A stretch of DNA of 64,000 nt from Rhodeus uyekii (Eukaryota > Chordata > Actinopteri > Cypriniformes > Acheilognathidae): assembly GCA_037043235.1 (NCBI GenBank), contig JAWRVZ010000282.1:310001-374000 (forward strand), read 5' to 3'. Of this stretch, positions 46,003 to 55,256 are shown one piece after another. The notes under the pieces are model-generated. The model did not search any database and was not told the DNA's origin. It was given only the letters and a program-made list of their open reading frames with translations. The first letter of the stretch is position 1, and each line of letters begins with the position of its first letter. The position numbers and the translations under genes were made by a program.

Positions 46003-46153
46003 ATGTTTTATTAACAAAGTTCGGGAGGAGCACGTTCAAATGATTAACACAATCAACACGTCATCAGCAATTACTCCTCATCCTATCAGCAGGAGAGGAA
46101 GTACGTATATATAGACATGTTTGACTCACCTACAGCTCTGACATTTTTCGGCA
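46003..46153 (+). repeat. Split direct repeat A1
   Basis: 151 bp starting atgttttattaacaaagttc and ending acatttttcggca. It contains a TATA-like gtatatatagac (46105 on) just before an ATG at 46117. Confidence 0.9.
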
Positions 46154-46458
46154 GCTCGACAGTTTACGGCATTGTGGCTCCGCCTCCTGGTCGCGATACA
46201 CCCGAAATCGAGCTAGACTCGTTAGATGGATTCTCTACGAAAACCTCCGGACCCAGTAGCGATCCTCATCCGCCTAACACCATGCTAACTATATTATATC
46301 ACCCTCAGCAATACATCACGGGTGCCAGACCAAACAAACGGGCCCTAAGCAACAACAAGCAAACGCACAGTAAGACGAGAGGCCTGTTCTCGCCACCAAG
46401 CAAAACATCCGTATTCAGCAGCTCTACATCGGCCCCTTTCAATCGCTCCTGCCATTGA
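46117..46458 (+). CDS. Hypothetical 113-residue ORF in the split-repeat element
   Basis: The frame opens inside repeat A1 (MFDSPTALTFFG), 10 bp after a TATA-like motif, and continues into the unique interior with a Ser/Pro-rich sequence (for example KTRGLFSPPSKTSVFSSSTS). The same first 12 residues reappear from repeat A2 at 48714, where the frame instead runs through the spacer into B2. I recognise no domain. It could be the remnant start of an ORF1 of the parent element or chance. Confidence 0.3.
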   Translation: MFDSPTALTFFGSSTVYGIVAPPPGRDTPEIELDSLDGFSTKTSGPSSDPHPPNTMLTILYHPQQYITGARPNKRALSNNKQTHSKTRGLFSPPSKTSVFSSSTSAPFNRSCH

Positions 46459-46966
46459 GAAGGATAATAAAGCTGGTTGAGAAGCAAGCTCGACTCTCAG
46501 GTTATGCCGCTTTCTTCCTGCTAGCCAGGCCGCCGCGAGCCTCAGCAGACCGCGCTGCAGTTTCAGCTCACACTCTCTCTGCCCGTCAGCTCACACAAAC
46601 AAGAGCAGCTGTAATCCTTCCCGGCGCTTTTATTTCAGCATCGCTAAATCACGAGCAGTTCGTGCCACCTCAATACTACTGTTCCGGGAACCCACGTCTG
46701 AAATGTGATTGTTTTTAAAGTAACGCGCTGCTTCCGCGCAGCTCAGAAGTCAGATCGCGCGCAGTTCAGTCCGATCGCACGCGCCGCTTCAGATCGCGCT
46801 CATGACAGTTGATCGCGCGTTCAGCCGCCCACATAAGAATCAAGTACTTATTGCCAACGCTGCCTTGTTGTTTCAAACTTAATCGGCCATTAAGTGGACT
46901 CACTGGAAAGAAACCATATGCACTTCCTATTTCAAAGTAATTCTCTGCCTTCACTGTTTCAATCCT

Positions 46967-47756
46967 TTAAGTCTATGATAAGCTTTATAAGTCTATGATA
47001 TTTGGATGAACCCCTGCTCAGGGTTTATTCAAAGCCAATAAGTTTGTGAACTTTCATAAACTTTGATATTCCGATCTCCAACAGGTAAGTTTGTTTTGAA
47101 ATTAAATATGCAACATGCATCTGATATAAATTCAACTGTCAATTTATAATTGAAAGGTTTTACTTATGCTTTTACAATCCATACTGATTTTGTTATTTCT
47201 TGAGCGTATTTAGACGTCTGTAACCAAAGTAATTTCAAGACTCCTGAAATTGAAACTGAAAACTGAAACTGAAACACTGCACAGAACTCCCACTGCCGCA
47301 GCAGTGACGCTCCCGCAGGAGCAAGCTTCTAATTGCATCTGATATAAATTCAACTGTCAATTTATAATTGAAAGGTTTTACTCATGCTTTTTACAAACCA
47401 TACTGATTTTGTTATTTCTCGAGTGTATTTAGACGTCTGTAACCAAAGTAATTTCAAGACTCCCTTTAAGTCTATGATAAGCTTTATAAGTCTATGATAT
47501 TTGGATGAACCCCTGCTCAGGGTTTATTCAAAGCCAATAAGTTTGTGAACTTTCATAAACTTTGATATTCCGATCTCCAACAGGTAAGTTTGTTTCGACA
47601 GGTAAGTTCGTTTTGAAATTAAATATGCAACATGCATCTGATATAAATTCAACTGTCAATTTAAAATTGAAAGGTTTTACTCATGCTTTTTACAAACCAT
47701 ATTGATTTTGTTATTTCTTGAGTGTATTTAGACGTCTGTAACCAAAATAATTTCAA
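46967..47756 (+). repeat. Interior tandem duplications of the split-repeat element
   Basis: A block starting ttaagtctatgataagc (about 46967 and 47464) ends in caacaggtaagtttg. A second block starting gcatctgatataaattcaac occurs at about 47116, 47334 and 47633. They form an irregular higher-order repeat. Each first-type block ends with a perfect vertebrate splice-donor-like caggtaagt (47082, 47581, and again at 47599). Confidence 0.85.
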
Positions 47757-47780
47757 GAGACTAAAACACTGAACAGAACT

Positions 47781-48362
47781 CCCACTGCCGCAGCAGTGAC
47801 GCTCCCCCAGGAGCAAGCTTCTAATTTCCACTGCCGCAGCAATGACGCTCCCGCAGGAGCAAGCTTCTAATTTCCACTGCCGCAGCAGTGACGCTCCCGC
47901 AGGAGCAAGCTTCTAATTTCCACTGCCGCAGCAGTGACGCTCCCGCAGGAGCAAGCTCTCTATATCTTCCAGCTCTCTCTAACTTCCACTGCCGCAGCAG
48001 TGACGCTCCCGCAGGAGCAAGCTCTCTCTATCTTCCAGCTCTCTCTAACTTCCACTGCCGCAGCAGTGACGCTCCCGCAGGAGCAAGCTTCTAATTTCCA
48101 CTGCCGCAGCAGTGACGCTCCCGCAGGAGCAAGCTTCTAATTTCCACTGCCGCAGCAGTGATGCTCCCGCAGGAGCAAGCTCTCTCTATCTTCCAGCTCT
48201 CTCTAACTTCCACTGCCGCAGCAGTGACGCTCCCGCAGGAGCACGCTTCTAATTTCCACTGCCGCAGCAGTGACGCTCCCGCAGGAGCAAGCTCACTCTA
48301 TCTTCCAGCTCTCTCTAACTTCCACTGCCGCAGCAGTGACGCTCCCGCAGGAGCAAGCTTCT
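47781..48362 (+). repeat. Twin-hairpin minisatellite, 11 units
   Basis: Units of about 46 bp, some lengthened by a ctctctatcttccagctctc insertion, each contain cactgccgcagcagtg and gctcccgcaggagc. These can fold as 6 bp and 5 bp stems, both with a CGCA loop, 2 bp apart. A twelfth unit stands alone at 47290-47330. Variants seen: gcaatg in unit 2, loop ccca in unit 1, and a t in the spacer near 48161. Confidence 0.93.
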
Positions 48363-48480
48363 AAATTCATTCATCTGCCCTCCCGAACTCACATTTCCCC
48401 CCCCCCTCAGCCGTAACTTCGCAATTCTTTGGGGGGTCATCAAAATCTTTAGCGGCTGTCCGACTAGATTGCAATTTTTG

Positions 48481-48597
48481 GGGGAGTGCTCCAGGTTCGG
48501 GCTTAATACCGAGCTCGGAGCCCTCTCCTCGGACAGCACGCCAAATATGCTTACCATTTATTGCTCCTGAATCATTCGTAAGTGTGAACTCGTGAAA
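48481..48597 (+). repeat. Split direct repeat B1
   Basis: 117 bp from ggggagtgctccaggttcgg to gtgtgaactcgtgaaa. It differs from B2 at one base (gcttaat against gctgaat). Confidence 0.9.
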
Positions 48598-48599
48598 TT

Positions 48600-48750
48600 A
48601 TGTTTTATTAACAAAGTTCGGGAGGAGCACGTTCAAATGATTAACACAATCAACACGTCATCAGCAATTACTCCTCATCCTATCAGCAGGAGAGGAAGTA
48701 CGTATATATAGACATGTTTGACTCACCTACAGCTCTGACATTTTTCGGCA
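48600..48750 (+). repeat. Split direct repeat A2
   Basis: 151 bp copy of A1, without a difference seen on reading. Here it is followed by a 56 bp spacer and B2. Confidence 0.9.
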
Positions 48751-48806
48751 TCCCTCCACCACCCCAACTCCTCACACTTAATCGTTCCTATCAAGTCAGG
48801 ATACGG

Positions 48807-48923
48807 GGGGAGTGCTCCAGGTTCGGGCTGAATACCGAGCTCGGAGCCCTCTCCTCGGACAGCACGCCAAATATGCTTACCATTTATTGCTCCTGAATCA
48901 TTCGTAAGTGTGAACTCGTGAAA
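48807..48923 (+). repeat. Split direct repeat B2
   Basis: 117 bp copy of B1 forming the 3' edge of the element. The mariner text resumes with gcatattaggtgatgtgcat. Confidence 0.9.
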
Positions 48924-49033
48924 GCATATTAGGTGATGTGCATCTCTGTAATGAGAAGGGGTGTGGTCTAATGACATCAACACCCTATATCAGGTGTGCA
49001 TAATTATTAGGCAACTTCCTTTCCTCTGGCAAA

Positions 49034-50050
49034 ATGGGTCAAAAGAAGGACTTGACAGGCTCAGAAAAGTCAAAAATAGTGAGATATATTGCAGAGGGAT
49101 GCAGCAGTCTTAAAATAGCCAAGCTTCTGAAGCGTGATCATCGAACAATCAAGCGTTTCATTCAAAATAGTCAACAGGGTCACAAGAAGCGTGCGGAAAA
49201 ACTAAGGCGCAAAATAACTGCCCGTGAACTGAGAAAAGTCAAGCGTGCAGCTGCCAAGATGCCACTTGCCACCAGTTTGGCCATATTTCAGAGCTGCAAC
49301 ATCACTGGAGTGCCCAAAAGCACAAGGTGTGCAATACTCAGAGACATGGCCAAGGTAAGAAAGGCAGAAAGTCGACCACCACTGAACAAGACACACAAGC
49401 TGAAACGTCAAGACTGGGCCAAGAAATATCTCAAGACTGATTTTTCTAAGGTTTTATGGACTGATGAAATGAGAGTGAGTCTTGATGGGCCAGATGGATG
49501 GGCCCGTGGCTGGATTGGTAAAGGGCAGAGAGCTCCAGTCCGACTCAGACGCCAGCAAGGTGTAGGTGGAGTACTGGTTTGGGCTGGTATCATCAAAGAT
49601 GAGCTTGTGGGGCCTTTTCGGGTTGAGGATGGAGTCAAGCTCAACTCCCAGTCCTACTGCCAGTTTCTGGAAGACACCTTCTTCAAGCAGTGGTACAGGA
49701 AGAAGTCTGCATCCTTCAAGAAAAACTTGATTTTCATGCAGGACAATGCTCCATCACACGCGTCCAAGTACTCCACAGCGTGGCTGGCAAGAAAGGGTAT
49801 AAAAGAAGAAAATCTAATGATATGGCCTCCTAGTTCACCTGATCTGAACCCCATTGAGAACCTGTGGTCCATCATCAAATGTGCGATTTACAAGGAGGGA
49901 AAACAGTACACCTCTCTGAACAGTGTCTGGGAGGCTGTGGTTGCTGCTGCACGCAATGTTGATGGTGAACAGATCAAAACACTGACAGAATCCATGGATG
50001 GCAGGCTTTTGAGTGTCCCTGCAAAGAAAGGTGGCTATATTGGTCACTGA
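49034..50050 (+). CDS. Tc1/mariner transposase, DD37E, intact
   Basis: 338 residues. Residues 1-100 form the paired helix-turn-helix DNA-binding region (EGCSSLKIAKLLKRDHRTIK, then KSTRCAILRDM). The catalytic core has D144 (LWTDEMRVSL), D237 (FMQDNAPSH) and E275 (LNPIENLW). There are 37 residues between the second Asp and Glu, which separates it from classical Tc1 (34) and matches the group described as Traveler. It ends GGYIGH. It cuts at TA sites and binds the inverted ends at 45893 and 50378. No stop, frameshift or missing catalytic residue is seen. The start follows the inner inverted repeat closely (48997-49018). Its own 5' region has been lengthened by the 2.9 kb split-repeat element, which may reduce mobility. 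Confidence 0.93.
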   Translation: MGQKKDLTGSEKSKIVRYIAEGCSSLKIAKLLKRDHRTIKRFIQNSQQGHKKRAEKLRRKITARELRKVKRAAAKMPLATSLAIFQSCNITGVPKSTRCAILRDMAKVRKAESRPPLNKTHKLKRQDWAKKYLKTDFSKVLWTDEMRVSLDGPDGWARGWIGKGQRAPVRLRRQQGVGGVLVWAGIIKDELVGPFRVEDGVKLNSQSYCQFLEDTFFKQWYRKKSASFKKNLIFMQDNAPSHASKYSTAWLARKGIKEENLMIWPPSSPDLNPIENLWSIIKCAIYKEGKQYTSLNSVWEAVVAAARNVDGEQIKTLTESMDGRLLSVPAKKGGYIGH

Positions 50051-50400
50051 TTTGTTTTTGTTTGGTTTTTGAATGTCAGAAATGTATATTTGTGAATGTT
50101 GAGATGTTATATTGGTTTCACTGGTAAAAATAAATAATTGAAATGGGTATAAATTTGTTTTTTGTTAAGTTGCCTAATAATTATGCACAGTAATAGTCAC
50201 CTGCACACACAGATATACCCCTAAAATAGCTAAAACTAAAAACTACTTAAAATATTGATACAAAAATATTCATCTTTGATATTAATGAGTTTTTTGTGTT
50301 CAGTGAGACCATGGTTGTTGTTCAATAATAAAATTAATCCTCAAAAACACAACTTGCCTAATAATTCTGCACTCCCTGTAAATATATATATATACATATT

Positions 50401-51120
50401 ATGGCGAATCAGACTTTCAAACAGTGCGCGTCTCCTTGTCCTCGCTATCTCTCGGGGGGGAGACACGCGCTTGTTTTGTGTAGTCTGTCTGGGAGCGGAG
50501 CATGCTAAGTCAGCGCTCGTGAGTGTGATCACTATAGCCAACTACCGCTGCGGGTGCTCTGCACCCGCCTGACGATGTTTGACACTGACAGCTGAGGCTC
50601 TGCGGCGAGCTAGGTCATAGGGCTCGCGAATGGATCTGTCGGCGGGGGCTGAGATGGGCGCTCCCCTATCTCAGCCCTTACTCGGCGGATCCAGTGTTCA
50701 TCATGGTGGCTCCAAACCACCGCCCTGCTTCAGGCTTACCAAGCAGAATTGCTGGCGAACCTTGACGAGGGTGGAGGCATTGGTCCTCAGGCTGAGGCAG
50801 AACTACGTAAAGCCACAGACCTCTCTCTCTGGGCCACCAGGGAAACGGCCGCCTCTATTGGTCGTTCCATGGCAGCCTGTGTTGTCACGGAGAGGCACCT
50901 ATGGTTAAATTTGACGTCTCTGAAGGACAAAGAGAAAAATGTTTATGTTGGACGCCCCTCTGTCGCCTTCTGGGCTTTTCGGCGATTCAGTAAAAATGGT
51001 CATTCCAGGAGGCGGCAAAGCAACAGGTGGCGTTCAACGTACTCTTGCCTCGTCGCCCTCAACCTGGGGCTGTAAGCCAGCCACAACCCCAGGCCTCCTC
51101 TGATCTTGCCCGCCCGGGTT
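50401..51120 (+). pseudogene. DIRS gag, frameshifted
   Basis: Starts at ATG 50401 (MANQTFKQCASPCPRYLSGG). A G run near 50453-50460 breaks the frame, and the continuation (GDTRLFCVVCLGAEHAKSAL) is one frame off. The Cys/His pattern suggests a small zinc-binding N-terminus typical of fish DIRS gag. After a stop near 50572 the downstream gag region (ATDLSLWATRETAASIGRSM and LWLNLTSLKDKEKN) continues in other frames to about 51080. Confidence 0.7.
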
Positions 51121-51129
51121 CAATGGGAT

Positions 51130-52732
51130 TCTACCCACGGTGGTGGACCCCAAGCAGACTCTGGTAATAGAGCAGGAGGTAGACTCTCTACTGAGGAATG
51201 GGGCTATAGAACATGTACCCCTATCAAACAGAGAGTCAGGCTTTTACAGCCGTTACTTCCTCATTCCAAAGAAGTATGGAGGATTGCGGCCCATCCTGGA
51301 TTTGCGCCTTCTGAATCGCTCGGTCATGAAGCTAAAAATCAAGATGTAACATTGAAACAAATAGTGACGCATATCAGGTCCGAGGACTGGTTTGTCACTA
51401 TCAATCTGAAGGACGCATATTTGCATATTTCCATTCTTCAGTTTTAGGGGAAGGCGTACCAATATCAAGTACTTCCATTCGGCCTGGCTTTATCACCCCG
51501 CACTTTCACGAAATGCATGGACGCAGCCCTAACCCCGTTGCGCCTCCAAGGCATAAGAGTATTAAACTACATCGACGACTGGCTGATTCTGGGCTAGTCG
51601 CCACAGTTAGTGGTTCAGCATCGAGATGTTGTTCTCGCACACATGAGAGTGCTGGGGTTGAGGTTGAACGCAAAGAAGAGTGTACTTTCTCCTTTTCAGA
51701 GAACCACCTTCCTAGGCGTTATATGGGACTCGAATCCCCGCCCGCATCGATTCGATCCTGTCAACCATGAAGAAAGTCAAAATAGGCCAGTCCATCACTG
51801 TAAAAAACTTTCAGCGAGTGCTGGGCCTCATGGCAGCAGCTTGCAGCATCATCCCGCTCGGGCTGCTACACATGAGGCCTTTACAGTGGTGGCTCAGAAC
51901 CAGAGGGTTTTTCCCGAGGGGCAACCCTTTCCGCACTATCAAGGTCACGCGGCGATGCCTACGTGTCTTGGATATGTGGAAGAAACCCTGGTTTCTGTCT
52001 CAAGGACCCGTATTGGGTGATCCTTGTCGACGTGTAATGCTATCGACAGACACATCCGGGGGATCGCTCCGCCCAAGGTCTGTGGCACAAACACCAGTTA
52101 TCCTGGCACAGAAACCTGCTGGAGATGATGGCTGTTTGGAGGGTGCTCCAAGCATTCCTCCCAGACCTCAGGGGCTACCATGTGGTTGTTCAGACCGACA
52201 GCAGCACTGTGGTCTCCTATATAAATCATCAAGGGAGTCTAGTCCACTATACAAACTGGCGCGGCAGATCATCCTCTGGTCCCAAGGGAGACTGCTCCAA
52301 CTACGGGCAGTTCACATCCCAGGGACCCAGAATGTGGGAGCAGACTTTCTGTCGAGGCAGGGCCTGAGGGGCGGGGAATGGAGGCTCCACCCTGAGTTGG
52401 TGGAGCAGATTTGGTTAAGGTTCGGCCGAGCACAAGTAGATCTATTTGCGTCCGAGGAATCAACTCATTGCCCTCTGTGGTTTTCACTTTTGCATCCAGT
52501 CCCGCTCGGGCTGGATGCCATGGGTCAGACATGGCCGAGGCTATGTCTGTACGCCTTTCCCCCGATTGCTCTGCTCCCAGGAGTTCTGGAGAGAGTTTGC
52601 CGTGACAAGGTCCGTCTCACACTGGTTGATCCACGCTGGTCGGGCAGAGTGTGGATCTTGTGTCCCTTTTGGACGGAGTCCCCTGGGAGATCCCAGTCAG
52701 AGTGGACCTTCTGTCCCAGGCAGCGGGCTTGA
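51130..52732 (+). pseudogene. DIRS reverse transcriptase and RNase H, broken
   Basis: RT starts near 51140 (TLVIEQEVDSLLRNGAIEHV; GFYSRYFLIPKKYGGLRPIL) and continues through WFVTINLKDAYLHIS and LPFGLALSPRTFT to the active site NYIDDWLIL near 51565-51595. Stops fall at 51347 and 51446 and at several later points. From about 51767 an open 321-residue stretch carries the thumb and RNase H (VMLSTDTSG; VQTDSSTVVSYIN in another frame; HIPGTQNVGADFLSRQ). The order and NYIDDW motif fit DIRS rather than gypsy RT. Confidence 0.8.
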
Positions 52733-52799
52733 TTCTTCACCTCTGCCCAGAACTATGGAAACTGTGGGCGAGGCCTCTTAGGGGGCCCAGCTCATAGAT

Positions 52800-53790
52800 T
52801 CTGGTCTCTCAACTGAGGTTGTTGAGACCATACTCCACTCCAGAGCTCCCTCCATGAGAAAGCTGTACGCCCTGAAGTGGAGACTCTTCACTTCTTGGTG
52901 TAGCGAAAAGCAGGTGAATCCAATTACCTGTCACATTAGCAAAGTGCTGGAGCTCCTGCAGGATAAATTCGTTGCAGGGCTGTTGCCGTCCGCCCTGAAG
53001 GTCTACGTGGCTGCCATATCCGCTTACCACGTACCTCTGGGTGGCATGTCCATTGGCAGGGACCCCCTCGTCACACGCTTCCTCCGTGGCACTATTAGGC
53101 TGAGGCCTGCAGTACAGACCAAGGTTCCTACCTGGGACTTATCTCTAGTACTCCAGGGGTTGTCCCAGGCACCCTTTGAACCTTTGGATGAGGTTCCCCT
53201 AAAGTTCCTCACTTTGAAAACTTTGTTCTAAAGAGAGTTGGAGATCTACAGGCGCTATCTGTAGCTCCCTCCTGCCTTGAGTTTGCGCCTGGGATGGTAA
53301 AAACCTTCCTCCATCCTAGGCCAGGCTATGAACCCAAAGTGCCTACTCATGTGGCCAGGTCTATCGTGCTGCAGGCCTTTTGCCCTCCCCTCTACAGTGA
53401 TCAGGACCAGGAATTTAAAAACAAGGTCTGACCAGTGCGAGCACTGGACACTTGCGTCCACAGGTCTGCCCCTTGGCGTAAGTCAGACCAGTTGTTTGTT
53501 TGCTTTGGGACCCCCAAGGGGGCCCCAGCATCCAAACCTACTTTAAGCAAGTGGATAGTTGAGGCTATCACCCTGGCTTACGAGTCGGCCGGATCCCCAT
53601 CGCCTCTGAGGGTCCGTGCCCACTCTACTAGGAGCAGGTGTGTCTTTATCTGATGTTTGTGATGCGGCGGGGTGGTCTTCCCCGCATACCTTTCTGAGGT
53701 TTTACCATCTTGACCTCAACTCTGCTCCGGGAACACGGGTCCTATCGTATCGCGCCTTTTTTTTCCCTGAGTTCATTAAACAACTGGTGA
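52800..53790 (+). pseudogene. DIRS tyrosine recombinase, broken
   Basis: N-terminal SAM-like region at 52854-53231 (YALKWRLFTSWCSEKQVNPI ... FLRGTIRLRPAVQTKVPTWD). After stops near 53230-53420 comes a catalytic-domain region: WRKSDQLFVCFGTPKGAPAS, then VRAHSTRS (HxxR-type motif), then in another frame AGWSSPHTFLRFYHLD, which holds the C-terminal catalytic region. Tyrosine recombinases join the circular DIRS DNA to the genome. Frameshifts near 53635 and in the middle mean it is inactive. Confidence 0.78.
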
Positions 53791-53815
53791 ATTGGATCAA
53801 CACACACGGTGAGTC

Positions 53816-54320
53816 ATGTCATCTCTTATAATTGTTACATGCACTACCTGCTTCATGCATAGTCTTTCTGTAGAGAAGATCTCAGAATTAGAGACATGCA
53901 TCCAAACTTTTGAGGATAGTAAGAATGCAAGGGCTTTAGATACTGCTTTGGATGCGACTAGCTTAGCAAACCCTGTACATTGTTCGGTTCCTGTTGTAGA
54001 GCCCGTGCAGCAGGGCAACTGGGTGACTGTGAGACGGCAAAGCAAATTTAAAAGTGCTGGCTAAGGCTAATCGTAAATATTCTAAGATTGTTATTCACGT
54101 CGGCGCTAATGATGTCCGACTTCGCCAGTCTGAGATCACTAAAACTAATATTAAAGAGGTGTGTGAACTTGCAAGTACGATGTCAGGCACTGTAATTTGC
54201 TCTGGCCCTCTTCCTATGCGCAGGAGTGATGAGATGCTTGGCAGATTATCCTCACTCATTATCCTCACCGCCCGCAGAATAATAGCAGACAAACTGGCTA
54301 AACCGACCGTCTGCTAGCTG
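53816..54320 (+). pseudogene. L2-type LINE ORF1 with esterase-like domain, fragment
   Basis: 53816-54064 gives a coiled-coil-like N-terminus (VEKISELETCIQTFED). 54054-54317 gives KYSKIVIHVGANDVRLRQSE and VICSGPLPMR, which match the SGNH-esterase motifs found in ORF1 of fish L2/CR1 LINEs (GxND and later blocks). The domain is cut short and the two parts are in different frames. Confidence 0.6.
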
Positions 54321-54393
54321 TCACACGTCACAGAGGTCAGATAAATTCCAACACATAGAGACTCTTTCACCTAGATATCATCCTATAGAGACT

Positions 54394-55250
54394 GTGTCTG
54401 TTCCCCGAATTAGCAAATGCAAAAAATTCTCAAAACCGTTTAAGGGTAAAAATTTAATTGATTTACAAACAACTAAGAACGGATATAACACAAATGAACA
54501 AATGATAAAGCTTGCGTTACTGAATATACAATCCCTTTCCTCAAAAGTACTTATTGTAAATGATATGATTACAGATCATAAACTAGATGTGCTGTGTTTG
54601 ACAGAAACCTGGCTAAAACCAGATGATTAAATTATTTTAAATGAGTCCACCACTCAAGATTACTGTTATAACCATGAGCCTCGTCTGAAAGGTAAAGGAG
54701 GAGATGTTGCTGTAATTTATAGTAACACCATCAGTACTGCTCAAAAGTCTAATTTGAAATATAATTCTTTTGAAGTGATGGTCCTTAATGTAAAATTATC
54801 CAGTGCAAGAAATAATTCCTGTTTAACTTTTGCGCTGGCTATTCTATACAGGCCACCAGGGCACCATACAGACTTTATCAAAGAATTTGCTGATTTTCTC
54901 TCAGACTTAGTAATGTAAGTCATAATTGTCGGTGATTTTAATATTCATGTAGATAATGAATAAGACGCATTGGGATTGGCATTTAGAGACCTTTTAAACT
55001 CTATTGGAGTTACACAACATGTATCAGGACCCACTCATTCTCGTAATCATGCTTTAGAGCTAATATTTTCACATGGGATCAATGTTGATACTGTTCAAAT
55101 TCTGCAGCAGAGCGATGACATCGCAGATCATTACTTGCGTGTAGATTACCCTTTGCCAAAGTCGAAAAACTAACTCCCTGTTATAAATATAGTAGAACTA
55201 TCACTCCTAACACAAAATATAGCTTTATAAATAATCTTCCTGATCAGTTT
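54394..55250 (+). pseudogene. L2-type LINE ORF2 endonuclease, fragment
   Basis: APE-type endonuclease text: KLALLNIQSLSSKVLIVNDM, LDVLCLTETWLKPDD, then after a stop YRPPGHHTDFIKEFADFLSD, VIIVGDFNIHVDNE and HSRNHALELIFSHGI. The order and motifs (TETWL, GDFNIH) are those of the LINE endonuclease that nicks target DNA. Stops at about 54628, 54916 and 54961 break it. The rest of ORF2 is absent; another element starts near 55257. Confidence 0.8.
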
Positions 55251-55256
55251 GAACTA

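Larger units (their letters stand above)
46001..48923 (+). mobile_element. Non-autonomous element with split direct repeats (PAT/Ngaro-like layout)
   Basis: A 2923 bp insert in the mariner 5' region, organised A1 - interior - B1 - A2 - spacer - B2. A is 151 bp (46003-46153 and 48600-48750, no difference seen); B is 117 bp (48481-48597 and 48807-48923, one difference). A2 and B2 are 56 bp apart, and 2 bp separate B1 from A2. The mariner reads on across the insert without an obvious target duplication. Split direct repeats of this order are the hallmark of PAT- and Ngaro-type tyrosine-recombinase retroelements. No RT, recombinase or hydrolase is encoded, so it would be non-autonomous. The interior holds tandem duplications and a hairpin-rich minisatellite. 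The link to Ngaro rests only on layout. Confidence 0.75.
45893..50378 (+). mobile_element. DD37E Tc1/mariner transposon (Traveler-like)
   Basis: Outer inverted ends (CAGGGAGTGCAGAATTATTA at 45893, complement at 50359-50378) are flanked by TA at 45891-45892 and 50379-50380. A second, inner inverted pair lies near 48997-49018 (gtgcataattattaggcaac) and 50167-50190. Without the 2923 bp insert (46001-48923) it is 1563 bp, a normal Tc1/mariner size. The transposase is intact. Confidence 0.93.
45619..53815 (+). mobile_element. DIRS-type tyrosine-recombinase retrotransposon, broken
   Basis: It starts with the terminal-repeat text gttccctttcaagggaac and a 5' region to 45890. A DD37E mariner (45893-50378) interrupts it, and the gag starts at 50401. 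Gag, RT/RNase H and tyrosine recombinase follow in DIRS order. DIRS elements use a tyrosine recombinase in place of an integrase and make no target duplication. The 3' terminal repeat and internal complementary region were not found; the copy appears cut off by LINE sequence near 53815. All ORFs are interrupted. Confidence 0.82.

Noticed and set aside
47781..48362. A CRISPR-like array, because of regular hairpin repeats
   Set aside because: The genome is eukaryotic, the spacers are themselves repeated, and the units form an ordinary minisatellite inside a retroelement-like insert.
53616..53831. An independent small gene with AGWSSPHTF
   Set aside because: It is the frameshifted C-terminus of the DIRS tyrosine recombinase.
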